The notes under the pieces are model-generated. The model searched no databases, was not told the DNA's origin, and saw nothing but the letters and a program-made list of their open reading frames with translations. From contig DFEM01000181.1 in the NCBI GenBank assembly GCA_002369155.1, positions 1-11,108 on the forward strand: a DNA stretch of 11,108 bases, written 5' to 3'. The position numbers were made by a program, and so were the translations under genes. Positions 1 through 6,248 of the stretch are shown here, piece after piece. Each line of letters begins with the position of its first letter. The stretch's first letter is position 1. The stretch is from Lachnospiraceae bacterium UBA3802. GTDB taxonomy: Bacteria; Bacillota; Clostridia; Lachnospirales; Lachnospiraceae.

Positions 1-24
1 TTATGACCACTTCGATACCTCTCC
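1..24 (-). tRNA. tRNA-Ser, 5' end only (cut by window edge)
   Basis: Read on the minus strand from position 24, the sequence starts with acceptor strand GGAGAGG, then TA (positions 8-9), a TCG D-stem arm and a D-loop containing AAGTGGTCATAA. This is the typical start of a class II serine tRNA of Clostridia. I recognise it from memory as the form whose D-stem closes with CGA just beyond the edge. Only 24 nt are present, so the anticodon, variable arm and 3' end cannot be seen, and isoacceptor identity (possibly UGA) is a guess. A good promoter sits about 30 nt upstream, which supports a real tRNA gene. Confidence 0.75.
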
Positions 25-54
25 GAATTGCATTCATTTCAAAACGCAAGTGTT

Positions 55-83
55 ATCTTATCAAATTTATAACCCAATGTCAA
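55..83 (-). promoter_or_regulatory. Sigma-A promoter for the tRNA-Ser gene
   Basis: On the minus strand, a perfect -35 box TTGACA (78-83) and a -10 box TAAGAT (55-60) are separated by exactly 17 nt. Transcription would begin near 48, leaving a short leader of about 24 nt before the tRNA 5' end for RNase P to remove. The near-consensus boxes fit a strongly expressed stable RNA. Confidence 0.75.
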
Positions 84-84
84 C

Positions 85-111
85 AGTTATAATCACAGAT
101 TATTTATAACT
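85..111 (-). repeat. AT-rich inverted repeat between the membrane-protein gene and the tRNA promoter
   Basis: AGTTATAA (85-92) and TTATAACT (104-111) form a perfect 8-bp inverted repeat with an 11-nt spacer. It starts at the base after the stop codon of the upstream gene and ends one base from the -35 box of the tRNA promoter. It has no GC-rich stem and no following U-tract, so it is a poor intrinsic terminator. It could be a weak terminator, a protein-binding site, or chance in AT-rich DNA. Confidence 0.4.
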
Positions 112-627
112 TTATTCCTCGGGATAAACTTCGATGGAAGCATATTTCTTTCTGAATATTGAAAAGCTTAAAGAGATGATTAAAAGAGTCGTTGCAATAC
201 TGCTCAATACTCCGAAATATCCGACCATGCTTCTGGCGGAACTGACCAACACCAAACCCATCTGTCCCGTAAAATGTGCCGCAATCCAGTTAATCAATAC
301 ACTTAACAAAGATCCCAAAGGCGCCAATACCCCGATATATACAAGGCCTATGATTTCCAAAACCACATTTTCGCTCTCAGATCTTGCCGTTGCAAATAGA
401 TAAACATCCAATCCCGCTACAACAATGGAATATGCCGCAGCGCCAATTATCGTAACTGCCAAAAGAATTACGGATGTTGTCAATTCCCCCGAATTATTCC
501 CTGACAGTAATCCCTTAGGAGTAAAATTAATCAATCCCAATACAGTTCCCACCAACTGTCCCAAAAGGAAATATAAAACCTCCGCTATTAAAGATAAAAT
601 TGCCGTCACTCTTATTGCCTTGCTCAT
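112..627 (-). CDS. Small polytopic membrane protein of unknown function
   Basis: I do not recognise this 171-residue protein. It has about four hydrophobic segments (roughly residues 6-33, 51-79, 88-117 and 131-157), a short basic N-terminus (MSKAIR) and a charged cytoplasmic-looking tail (FRKKYASIEVYPEE). No catalytic or metal-binding motif is evident; the loop at 36-50 is polar and rich in Gly, Ser and Asn. The ATG start at 625-627 is preceded by GGAG with a 7-nt spacing. It follows ispD after 70 nt of AT-rich sequence, so it may be the last gene of that operon or be expressed separately; I see no convincing terminator or promoter in the gap. The next element downstream is the tRNA-Ser promoter. 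Confidence 0.75.
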   Translation of the reverse strand: MSKAIRVTAILSLIAEVLYFLLGQLVGTVLGLINFTPKGLLSGNNSGELTTSVILLAVTIIGAAAYSIVVAGLDVYLFATARSESENVVLEIIGLVYIGVLAPLGSLLSVLINWIAAHFTGQMGLVLVSSARSMVGYFGVLSSIATTLLIISLSFSIFRKKYASIEVYPEE

Positions 628-697
628 TTTATTTCTCCATTCAATAAATTATGTCATATTTTTCATGCAGATTATTTCGTATTAAATAATTAAAAGT

Positions 698-1372
698 CTA
701 TTCCAAATCACGCGGTGTGGTTATTTTAATATTGGAATAATCTCCCTCAACAAGTTTAACCTTTTTATCCGAGAAGAGTTCGACAACCTGGGCATCATCG
801 GTAATATTCATTGAGCATCCCTCTTCCATTTTACGGATCAAACCCGTATAGGCTTCCAGTGCGATTTTATAATCAAATGTCTGCGGGGTCTGCATTGCAA
901 ACACCCTGTTTCGATCCGGTGTTGATTCAACAAAGCCGTTTTCATCGGAAATCTTTACCGTATCCGTTGCTTTCACAGCAGTCACCACCGCTTTGTATTT
1001 GACAACCTCATCCATATTTCTTCTTATTATATCCAAAGAAACATAAGGTCTTGCCCCGTCATGAATCAATACATAGTCGGCATCTTTGCAGGCAAGCAGA
1101 CCGTTGTAAACGGAATTATACCTTTCGGCTCCGCCCTCCGTTATGGCTCTTACCTTATTTAAGGAATACTTTTCCACAAATTCTTTTTTGATATATTCTT
1201 CATCGCCCGCACCGCACACTATGACAATGTCATCCACGTCCGATTCTTCAAATGCAAGAAGCGAATGTGCAAGAACGGGCTTGTCTTTTAACATAAGGTA
1301 CTGCTTGGGTATATCGGAATTCATTCTTCTTCCGACTCCGGCAGAAAGGACTACAGCACAAAATCTGCTCAT
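698..1372 (-). CDS. ispD: 2-C-methyl-D-erythritol 4-phosphate cytidylyltransferase (IspD)
   Basis: This cytoplasmic enzyme of the MEP isoprenoid pathway joins CTP and MEP to give CDP-ME. From the ATG at 1370-1372 it has 224 residues. It carries the nucleotide-binding start AVVLSAGVGRRM (residues 6-17), PKQY with the catalytic-type lysine K23, GGAERYNSV (80-88), HDGARP (104-109), QTPQTF (161-166), TDDA (191-194) and NIKIT (214-218). It ends right after TPRDLE, about ten residues earlier than many homologues, which usually carry a final short helix. An upstream in-frame ATG at 1403-1405 would add 11 residues, but it precedes the conserved fold start and has no good RBS; GGAAAGTGG before 1372 is modest. 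It follows tsaD by 41 nt and probably shares its transcript. Confidence 0.93.
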   Translation of the reverse strand: MSRFCAVVLSAGVGRRMNSDIPKQYLMLKDKPVLAHSLLAFEESDVDDIVIVCGAGDEEYIKKEFVEKYSLNKVRAITEGGAERYNSVYNGLLACKDADYVLIHDGARPYVSLDIIRRNMDEVVKYKAVVTAVKATDTVKISDENGFVESTPDRNRVFAMQTPQTFDYKIALEAYTGLIRKMEEGCSMNITDDAQVVELFSDKKVKLVEGDYSNIKITTPRDLE

Positions 1373-1386
1373 AAAATCCACTTTCC

Positions 1387-1403
1387 GATTCGCAAAACGA
1401 ATC
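1387..1403 (-). repeat. Small hairpin in the tsaD-ispD gap
   Basis: GATTCG (1387-1392) and CGAATC (1398-1403) form a perfect 6-bp inverted repeat around a 5-nt loop. In the mRNA it lies between the tsaD stop and the ispD ribosome-binding region. It has no U-tract after it, so it is not a terminator. It could tune ispD translation or mRNA stability; the length is short enough that chance is possible. Confidence 0.4.
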
Positions 1404-1413
1404 ATCAATAACT

Positions 1414-2433
1414 TTATCTTTCTCCGAGTTTGAGATTCGGAACGGCATTTAAATCAAGACCGCTCCTTGTGCCTCTTTTATATTCGTAATAAGCAGCCGA
1501 TCCTATCATCGCCGCATTGTCTGTACAAAGAATGGGCGGAGGGAGGAAAAATTCGACGCCTTTTTGTGCGCAGGCTTCTTCAAATGCCGCACGAAGCGAT
1601 GAGTTGGAAGCCACGCCGCCCGCAATTGCGAACTTTTTAAAATTATATCTGTCAAGCGCTTCCATGGAATGTCCGACAAGAACATCGATGACTGCCTGCT
1701 GGAAAGAAGCAGCCACATCCTCCGTTACAATCTTCTCGTTGTTCATTGAAGCGGTATTTAAATAATTAAGAACAGCGGATTTAAGTCCCGAGAAGCTGAA
1801 ATCATATTCGCTTCCCCCTACTTTGGCACGGGGGAATTTAATGGCTTCGGGGTTGCCGCTTTTCGAAACCCTGTCTATCTTGGGACCGCCGGGATATCCG
1901 AGGCCTATAGCTCTTGCAACCTTGTCAAAAGCTTCACCTGCGGCATCGTCCTCGGTTCTTCCGAGTATTTCGTATTCACCGTAGTCGGCTACCTTGACAA
2001 GATGAGTATGTCCGCCTGAAACAACAAGGCACATAAAAGGAGGTTCAAGTTCCTGATTGGCTATATAATTGGCGCAGATATGTCCTTCGATATGATGAAC
2101 ACCTATAACAGGAAGTTTGGCTGCATATGCCATGGCCTTTGCAAAAGACACTCCGACAAGTAAAGGTCCCACAAGTCCCGGTCCGTAAGTTACCGCAACC
2201 GCAGACATGTCTTTTAATTCCATTTTGGAATCCTCTATGGCCTTCGAAACGACCTGATTAATCTTGTCTATATGTTTTCTTGAAGCAATCTCGGGAACAA
2301 CACCTCCGTAGAGAGTGTGCAGATCAATCTGCGAATAAATAACATTCGACAGGATTTCTCTTCCGTTTTTCACCACTGCGGCAGCCGTTTCATCACAGGA
2401 TGATTCTATTGCCAGTATATATACATCTTCCAT
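1414..2433 (-). CDS. tsaD: tRNA N6-threonylcarbamoyladenosine transferase subunit TsaD (Kae1/Gcp family)
   Basis: TsaD transfers the threonylcarbamoyl group from TC-AMP to A37 of ANN-decoding tRNAs, acting in the cytoplasm with TsaB and TsaE, both encoded about 2 kb upstream in the same run. From the ATG at 2431-2433 it has 339 residues, normal for bacterial TsaD. Visible hallmarks are [14 protein letters not shown] (6-19), the metal-ligand motif HHIEGH (113-118, ligands H114 and H118), VSGGHTH (138-144), [13 protein letters not shown] (162-174), the GGVASN loop (272-277) and CTDNAAMI (303-310). The start is chosen because AAGGA lies 7 nt upstream and family similarity begins here. The open frame continues upstream to 2511, but that extension overlaps the preceding gene and is a lysine/arginine-rich frame shadow. 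Confidence 0.97.
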   Translation of the reverse strand: MEDVYILAIESSCDETAAAVVKNGREILSNVIYSQIDLHTLYGGVVPEIASRKHIDKINQVVSKAIEDSKMELKDMSAVAVTYGPGLVGPLLVGVSFAKAMAYAAKLPVIGVHHIEGHICANYIANQELEPPFMCLVVSGGHTHLVKVADYGEYEILGRTEDDAAGEAFDKVARAIGLGYPGGPKIDRVSKSGNPEAIKFPRAKVGGSEYDFSFSGLKSAVLNYLNTASMNNEKIVTEDVAASFQQAVIDVLVGHSMEALDRYNFKKFAIAGGVASNSSLRAAFEEACAQKGVEFFLPPPILCTDNAAMIGSAAYYEYKRGTRSGLDLNAVPNLKLGER

Positions 2434-2449
2434 TTTTATTTCCTTCGAT

Positions 2450-3061
2450 CTATTTGTTTTCGGAATTCTCTTCTTCGAGTTCCGCCGTATCTTCTTCCTT
2501 GGCAAGGTCAAAACCGTATATCTTCCAATGTCCGGATTCGTCTCTTCTCATAACAAAAATTTCATTGGAATACATATAATCAGTTCCCTGTCTTAATCTG
2601 TAGGTGGCATAAAGTCTTGCCCATTCGAATCCGTCTTCATAAAATCTTTCGACATCAGCCGCAGCAGACACGGAATATCCGGATACAACTATCTTTTGAG
2701 CCTGAAAACTCAGTACTTCTTCCTGCAGATCGTTTAGATATTGGTCAAAAGGCATATTGGCCTTAAGTTCCTCATCGTAAAGCTCATACGATCTTTTGGC
2801 AAGCTCCTCAAGTTCTTCCTGAGTAAGCGTGTCATTATAAAAGCAGCAGGTTATTTCGCTGTAATATTTCAAAACTTCCTTCGGTGTGGGAGGATATGAT
2901 TTATCAATGTCTCTTAAGAGAATATCCATAACCTGGGAAACATTCACCTCGGGTTCACCCGGGTTCTCGGTCTTTTTGCTTTGCATCCAAAAAACAACAA
3001 TAACTGCAACAGCTATCGCCACAATACCGATTATTCCGATTATTGTTGTTTTCTTTTTCAT
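2450..3061 (-). CDS. Membrane-anchored protein of unknown function within the t6A/rnz operon
   Basis: This 203-residue protein has an N-terminal signal-anchor: MKKK followed by a hydrophobic run to about residue 26. There is no lipobox cysteine and no obvious signal-peptidase site, so the rest is probably tethered outside the membrane. The soluble part (about 40-190) looks alpha/beta, with a proline-rich turn (SYPPTPKEV, 55-63), a CC pair (72-73), an acidic helix and aromatic strands ([21 protein letters not shown]). The tail is strongly acidic ([15 protein letters not shown]). From memory it may belong to a Lachnospiraceae family catalogued as DUF6715; that is unverified. ATG at 3059-3061 is preferred over an adjacent TTG at 3064, with AAAGG upstream. 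It lies 12 nt after rnz and 16 nt before tsaD, so it is almost certainly co-transcribed. Confidence 0.85.
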   Translation of the reverse strand: MKKKTTIIGIIGIVAIAVAVIVVFWMQSKKTENPGEPEVNVSQVMDILLRDIDKSYPPTPKEVLKYYSEITCCFYNDTLTQEELEELAKRSYELYDEELKANMPFDQYLNDLQEEVLSFQAQKIVVSGYSVSAAADVERFYEDGFEWARLYATYRLRQGTDYMYSNEIFVMRRDESGHWKIYGFDLAKEEDTAELEEENSENK

Positions 3062-3073
3062 CAAAGTTACCTT

Positions 3074-3985
3074 TTATGCCTCATCGTATCTGAGATCGGC
3101 GCTCATACCGTCCTTTGCGGCAATCGTCGCCGGGAATATTTTTCTTGCATTATCCAGATAATCCTTTGGTCTGAATAACGAAGGGCTGTAATGCGTAAGC
3201 CACATCTGCTGAACGTTCGCTTCCCTGGCCATCTGAGCCGCTTCCTCGAATGTCATGTGCTTATGCTCTCTGGCTTTCTCAAGCATTTCCGTGTCGCCGT
3301 ACATACCCTCGCAGATAAACAAATCCGAATCCTTTGCAAAAAGAGGTATATTTTTGCAGGGTCTCGTATCCGTTGTGTATGTAACCTTAATTCCTTTTCT
3401 CGGAGGTCCCATAACCATGTCGGGAGTATATGTACCGGTTTCGTCGGATACAGTCTCTCCTTTTTGGAGCTTGGACCAGAAGCAAAGCGGAATATTCAAA
3501 CTCTTGGCCTTATTTGAATCAAATCTGCCCGCACGGTTAATCGAAACGCTGTATCCGTAGCAGGTCACGTTATGATTCACCCTGAAGGCTTCTATATGGA
3601 AATCTTTAAAATCAAGGCTTTGTGTTTCGCCGTCAATTTCGATGTATTTAAGTTCAAAAGGAAGCTGAGGCGCAATCACCAAAAGGGATTCCACAACTCT
3701 CTTTAAGCCCTTCGGTCCGACAAGCGTAATCGGTTCCGTGCGTTCGCAATTGCCGAGAGTCAGAAACATGCCCGGCAGTCCGGAAATATGATCTGCATGA
3801 AAATGTGTAAAAAGAATCAGATCAATAGGTTTGGGACTCCAACCCTTTTCCTTTAAGGCAACCTGGGTTCCCTCTCCGCAGTCTATAAGCACATTCGCGC
3901 CGTTGTATCTTATCATAAAAGATGTGAGCCATCTGTTTGGGAGCGGCATCATTCCCCCGGTTCCCAAGAGACATACTTCAAACAT
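3074..3985 (-). CDS. rnz: Ribonuclease Z (tRNA 3'-processing endonuclease, MBL fold)
   Basis: RNase Z cleaves pre-tRNA just after the discriminator base, using two zinc ions. The 303-residue length fits the short bacterial form. Motifs visible are LLGTGG at the N-terminus, LIDCGEGTQ (33-41), the metal-binding THFHADH (60-66), NHNVTCYGY with H138, YTTDTRP with D206, H243 in KHMTFEEAA and LTHYSPS with H265. The region aligned with the flexible tRNA-binding arm reads NIPLCFWSKLQKGE (164-177), keeping the KLxxGE end but lacking the usual Gly-Pro element. It starts at ATG 3983-3985 with GAGGTG close upstream, 8 nt after rimI. An alternative is a related MBL-fold hydrolase, but the whole motif order supports RNase Z. 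Confidence 0.88.
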   Translation of the reverse strand: MFEVCLLGTGGMMPLPNRWLTSFMIRYNGANVLIDCGEGTQVALKEKGWSPKPIDLILFTHFHADHISGLPGMFLTLGNCERTEPITLVGPKGLKRVVESLLVIAPQLPFELKYIEIDGETQSLDFKDFHIEAFRVNHNVTCYGYSVSINRAGRFDSNKAKSLNIPLCFWSKLQKGETVSDETGTYTPDMVMGPPRKGIKVTYTTDTRPCKNIPLFAKDSDLFICEGMYGDTEMLEKAREHKHMTFEEAAQMAREANVQQMWLTHYSPSLFRPKDYLDNARKIFPATIAAKDGMSADLRYDEA

Positions 3986-3993
3986 TTTTCACC

Positions 3994-4440
3994 TCAATTG
4001 CTTTTCAGCCAATAGATTGCCGCATCCTCTTTCGGATTCGAATAAAATCCGGGACGCGTTCCCGCATACGAAAACCCGAGTTTCTCATAGAGTTTCCTTG
4101 CGGCATCATTTCCCTGCCTGACTTCCAATGTAAATTCCGTAACGCCCTTTTTTCTTCCTTCTTCAAAAAGCTTAAGTAAAAGATTGCGGGCAATATTTCT
4201 TCTTCTGTATTCTTTGTCAACGGAAACATTCATTATGTCCGCGGTTTCAAAGCTTATTATCATTCCGGCGGATGCAATTATTCTGCCGTTTTCATCATCC
4301 CTTACGCACATATACAAAGCATCGGGATTGTTTATTTCCTCTTTTAACGATTCAAGACTCCAGCCGTCGGTAAAGTTTTCTTTTTCGAGCAAAGCCATTC
4401 CCGAGACATTGTCTTCATTCATTTTTTCGTATACAAACAT
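3994..4440 (-). CDS. rimI: Ribosomal protein S18-alanine N-acetyltransferase (RimI, GNAT family)
   Basis: RimI-type GNAT enzymes transfer acetyl from acetyl-CoA to a protein N-terminus, classically that of ribosomal protein S18. The 148-residue protein shows GNAT motif A as MNVSVDKEYRRRNIARNLL (70-88) and motif B as LEVRQGNDAARKLYEKLGF (105-123), a close match to the RimI signature. The pyrophosphate-loop glycine of the R-x-x-G-x-A motif is Asn82 here. The ATG at 4438-4440 is one base after the tsaB stop (TAA-A-ATG), indicating translational coupling; the RBS is weak. Position directly behind tsaB is standard in Firmicutes and supports RimI over a generic GNAT. The substrate in this organism is inferred. 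Confidence 0.87.
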   Translation of the reverse strand: MFVYEKMNEDNVSGMALLEKENFTDGWSLESLKEEINNPDALYMCVRDDENGRIIASAGMIISFETADIMNVSVDKEYRRRNIARNLLLKLFEEGRKKGVTEFTLEVRQGNDAARKLYEKLGFSYAGTRPGFYSNPKEDAAIYWLKSN

Positions 4441-4441
4441 T

Positions 4442-5155
4442 TTACTCAGCGTTTAAGAGCGCTTCCCTCTCTCTTTCGGCCTGCGGTTTTCTAAGATACA
4501 CGGGAGTTACCAAAGAAGCATCGACCGCCTTGCCTTCCATGGCATAAGCTTTACCCAAAACAGCCACGTTGGCAGCATTTTGATATTCGTTCACGGCACT
4601 TGGTAAAACAAAAGGCACTTTCAGGTTGCTTTCTATATATTCCCTGTATACCGGTACACCGTCACCCGTAAAGAAAACCTTCTTTCCGTTTGCCGCAAGT
4701 TTCTCAAACAGTTCATCTATTGTGCAATTGACGGGTGCAATGATTTCCTTCGGTACTGCATCCTGGTCCTCAAATATATAAGCCGCCGTATAAACCTGGG
4801 ATCTTCTTGCATCCATTATCGGGCATACCACGCCGTCCACACCCTGCCAATTAAGTGCGAGTGCTTCGAGTGTCGAGACTTCAACAACTTTTTTGCCAAG
4901 TCCGAGTCCCAATCCCTTAACTGTCGCAACACCGATTCTTAATCCCGTAAAAGATCCGGGTCCGTTGGCACATGCCAAATAATCCACATCATCCAAACTG
5001 TCGCCGAGCGTTTTTAACAATTCGTCAAGCATCGGCAAAAGAGTCTGAGAATGTGTCTTTTGATAATTGATGTTGATAAGACCTTTTATTTTTTCATCTT
5101 CCAGGAATGCCACCGAAGCCACAAGCCCCGATGAATCCATTGCTAAAATTTTCAA
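4442..5155 (-). CDS. tsaB: tRNA t6A biosynthesis protein TsaB (YeaZ)
   Basis: TsaB is the inactive actin-fold paralogue that dimerises with TsaD and is needed, with TsaE, for t6A37 formation on tRNA. The 237-residue protein has KILAMDSSG at the N-terminus, HSQTLLPML (35-43), the hallmark ANGPGSFTGLRIG (63-75) and PIMDARRSQVY (112-122). It lacks the metal-ligand HxxxH seen in TsaD, as expected. The start codon is TTG at 5153-5155, overlapping the tsaE TGA by 4 bases in TTGA; GAAGG lies about 9 nt upstream. The next ATG (codon 6) would remove the first conserved strand, so TTG is preferred. Reinitiation after tsaE is likely. Confidence 0.95.
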   Translation of the reverse strand: MKILAMDSSGLVASVAFLEDEKIKGLININYQKTHSQTLLPMLDELLKTLGDSLDDVDYLACANGPGSFTGLRIGVATVKGLGLGLGKKVVEVSTLEALALNWQGVDGVVCPIMDARRSQVYTAAYIFEDQDAVPKEIIAPVNCTIDELFEKLAANGKKVFFTGDGVPVYREYIESNLKVPFVLPSAVNEYQNAANVAVLGKAYAMEGKAVDASLVTPVYLRKPQAEREREALLNAE

Positions 5156-5616
5156 CTTAAATAACCTTCTTTTTTCGTTTGTGTAACGGTAATCTTTCTG
5201 TAATCGTTACCCTTTGACAAATCTTTTTCTATCTTTACACAAAATGTACCTTTGGGGATGATGTCTTCGATTATTCCCGCCCACTCTATAATGGTAATGC
5301 CATTTGAATAAACGCAGTCGTCAAATCCCACTTCCTCCATCTCGCAAGAATCTCCGATTCTGTAAACATCAAAATGGTGTAGCGGCATCTTTCCGTCCGA
5401 ATACGATTCAAGTATCGTAAATGTCGGGCTTGTAATCTTTTCCTTGATGTCCAGCCCTTTTGCTATTCCTTTGGTAAATACTGTCTTTCCGACACCCAAA
5501 TCGCCGATTAAAGCTATAACCGTACCGGGAAGTGCCTTTTTCGCAAACTCCTCGCCGAGCGCCAGGGTTTCCTCCGGGGAATTGACTTCGTAGGTACCTT
5601 CAAATGTATTTTCCAT
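5152..5616 (-). CDS. tsaE: tRNA t6A biosynthesis ATPase TsaE (YjeE)
   Basis: TsaE is a P-loop ATPase that binds the TsaB-TsaD complex and drives catalytic cycles of t6A synthesis. The 154-residue protein shows Walker A GDLGVGKT (38-45), SPTFTI (63-68), HHFDVYR (80-86), EEVGFDD (94-100) and EWA (111-113), all in family order and at usual length. The ATG at 5614-5616 is chosen because GGAGG (5623-5627) lies 6 nt upstream; an adjacent in-frame TTG at 5617-5619 is too close. The start overlaps the stop of the YcxB-like gene by one base (TGATG), and its own stop overlaps tsaB, so the three genes are translationally coupled. Confidence 0.96.
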   Translation of the reverse strand: MENTFEGTYEVNSPEETLALGEEFAKKALPGTVIALIGDLGVGKTVFTKGIAKGLDIKEKITSPTFTILESYSDGKMPLHHFDVYRIGDSCEMEEVGFDDCVYSNGITIIEWAGIIEDIIPKGTFCVKIEKDLSKGNDYRKITVTQTKKEGYLS

Positions 5617-6104
5617 CAAAGACCTCCGAATTTAATCTTTACGCTCTTTGGATCCATATGCGTATTTATCATCATAAGAACATCTCCGGTTTTATCTCCC
5701 ATGTCTTTTTTGGGGAAGATAAAAGCGGAGTTTTTGCCGGTATATACAAAATAACTCTGTCTTGTATTGCAAGCTTTGGTGCAGTTCTCCCAGGGAATCG
5801 TCTGTTCCTCTCCCTGTGCTTTTACCGTAATGCCTTCATCATTCAATAAATACGTTACGGGTTCGCGAAAAAAATCTATCATTTTGACCTTCATAAAAGA
5901 AGATCTCAAAAGGCTGATCGGAAGATAAACTATCAAAAGTATTCCTCCCGCGAGGTAATACCATTTAAGATAATTTGCGAATAAAAATATAAAAACAACA
6001 CCCAATGCCGTGGCCATTATCGAGACCGGCTTCTTGTAAGAATGCTGCAAATTGAAGTCATAAAGTTTTGAAGTTGTCATTTGTACGCTGAATTCGACTT
6101 CCAT
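5616..6104 (-). CDS. YcxB-like small membrane protein, first gene of the t6A operon
   Basis: This 162-residue protein has two closely spaced transmembrane segments (about 28-45 and 49-67) after a short N-terminal beta-strand region (MEVEFSVQMTTSKLYDF), then a soluble domain with LNDEGITVKAQGEEQTIPWENCTKA (87-111) and the hydrophobic strand-turn NSAFIFPKKDM. This layout (two helices, then an 'I-W-x-x-I/C' strand and 'FIFPK') resembles the YcxB-like family, whose function is unknown. The ATG at 6102-6104 has AAGGA about 7 nt upstream. A longer frame from 6233 would run through the promoter and typA terminator and is rejected. It is the first gene behind the strong promoter at 6145-6173 and overlaps tsaE by one base. 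Confidence 0.82.
   Translation of the reverse strand: MEVEFSVQMTTSKLYDFNLQHSYKKPVSIMATALGVVFIFLFANYLKWYYLAGGILLIVYLPISLLRSSFMKVKMIDFFREPVTYLLNDEGITVKAQGEEQTIPWENCTKACNTRQSYFVYTGKNSAFIFPKKDMGDKTGDVLMMINTHMDPKSVKIKFGGL
5623..5627 (-). promoter_or_regulatory. Ribosome binding site deciding the tsaE start
   Basis: On the minus strand GGAGG lies 6 nt before the ATG at 5614-5616, inside the end of the preceding gene. It fixes the ATG rather than the adjacent TTG as the start. Confidence 0.75.
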
Positions 6105-6144
6105 CGTAAATTCCTTTTCGGTAACACATAATAATACAAGGTAT

Positions 6145-6173
6145 AGTATACTTGTAAACCCGTCATTTTTCAA
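6145..6173 (-). promoter_or_regulatory. Sigma-A promoter of the YcxB-like/tsaE/tsaB/rimI/rnz/tsaD operon
   Basis: On the minus strand, -35 TTGAAA (6168-6173) and -10 TATACT (6145-6150) are separated by exactly 17 nt, each one base from consensus. The likely start point is near 6138, giving a leader of about 34 nt before the ATG at 6104. It lies between the typA terminator and the first gene, exactly where a new transcription unit must begin. Confidence 0.8.
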
Positions 6174-6210
6174 GTACGGGATATGTTGTATGCCCTTTAA
6201 TCTGCGGCAT

Positions 6211-6243
6211 AAAAAAAGCAGGCGACATATCACTGTCGCCTGT
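6211..6243 (-). terminator. Intrinsic terminator of typA
   Basis: On the minus strand a perfect 9-bp GC-rich stem, CAGGCGACA with TGTCGCCTG (arms 6234-6242 and 6219-6227), encloses a 6-nt loop and is followed directly by seven U residues (6217-6211). It begins 6 nt after the typA stop codon and closes the typA unit before the next promoter. Confidence 0.92.
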
Positions 6244-6248
6244 ATAAA

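Noticed and set aside
628..697. Possible separate promoter before the four-helix membrane protein
   Set aside because: The gap is AT-rich and offers loose -10 matches, but no acceptable -35 at proper spacing.
2434..2511. N-terminal extension of TsaD (26 Lys/Arg-rich residues)
   Set aside because: It overlaps the 3' end of the preceding gene in another frame, and a good RBS lies directly before the ATG at 2433.
3191..3560. Plus-strand open frames opposite rnz
   Set aside because: Antisense to the conserved metal-ligand half of RNase Z, with no family similarity or start signals.
6105..6233. 43-residue N-terminal extension of the YcxB-like protein
   Set aside because: It would span the promoter and part of the typA terminator; the ATG at 6104 has its own RBS.
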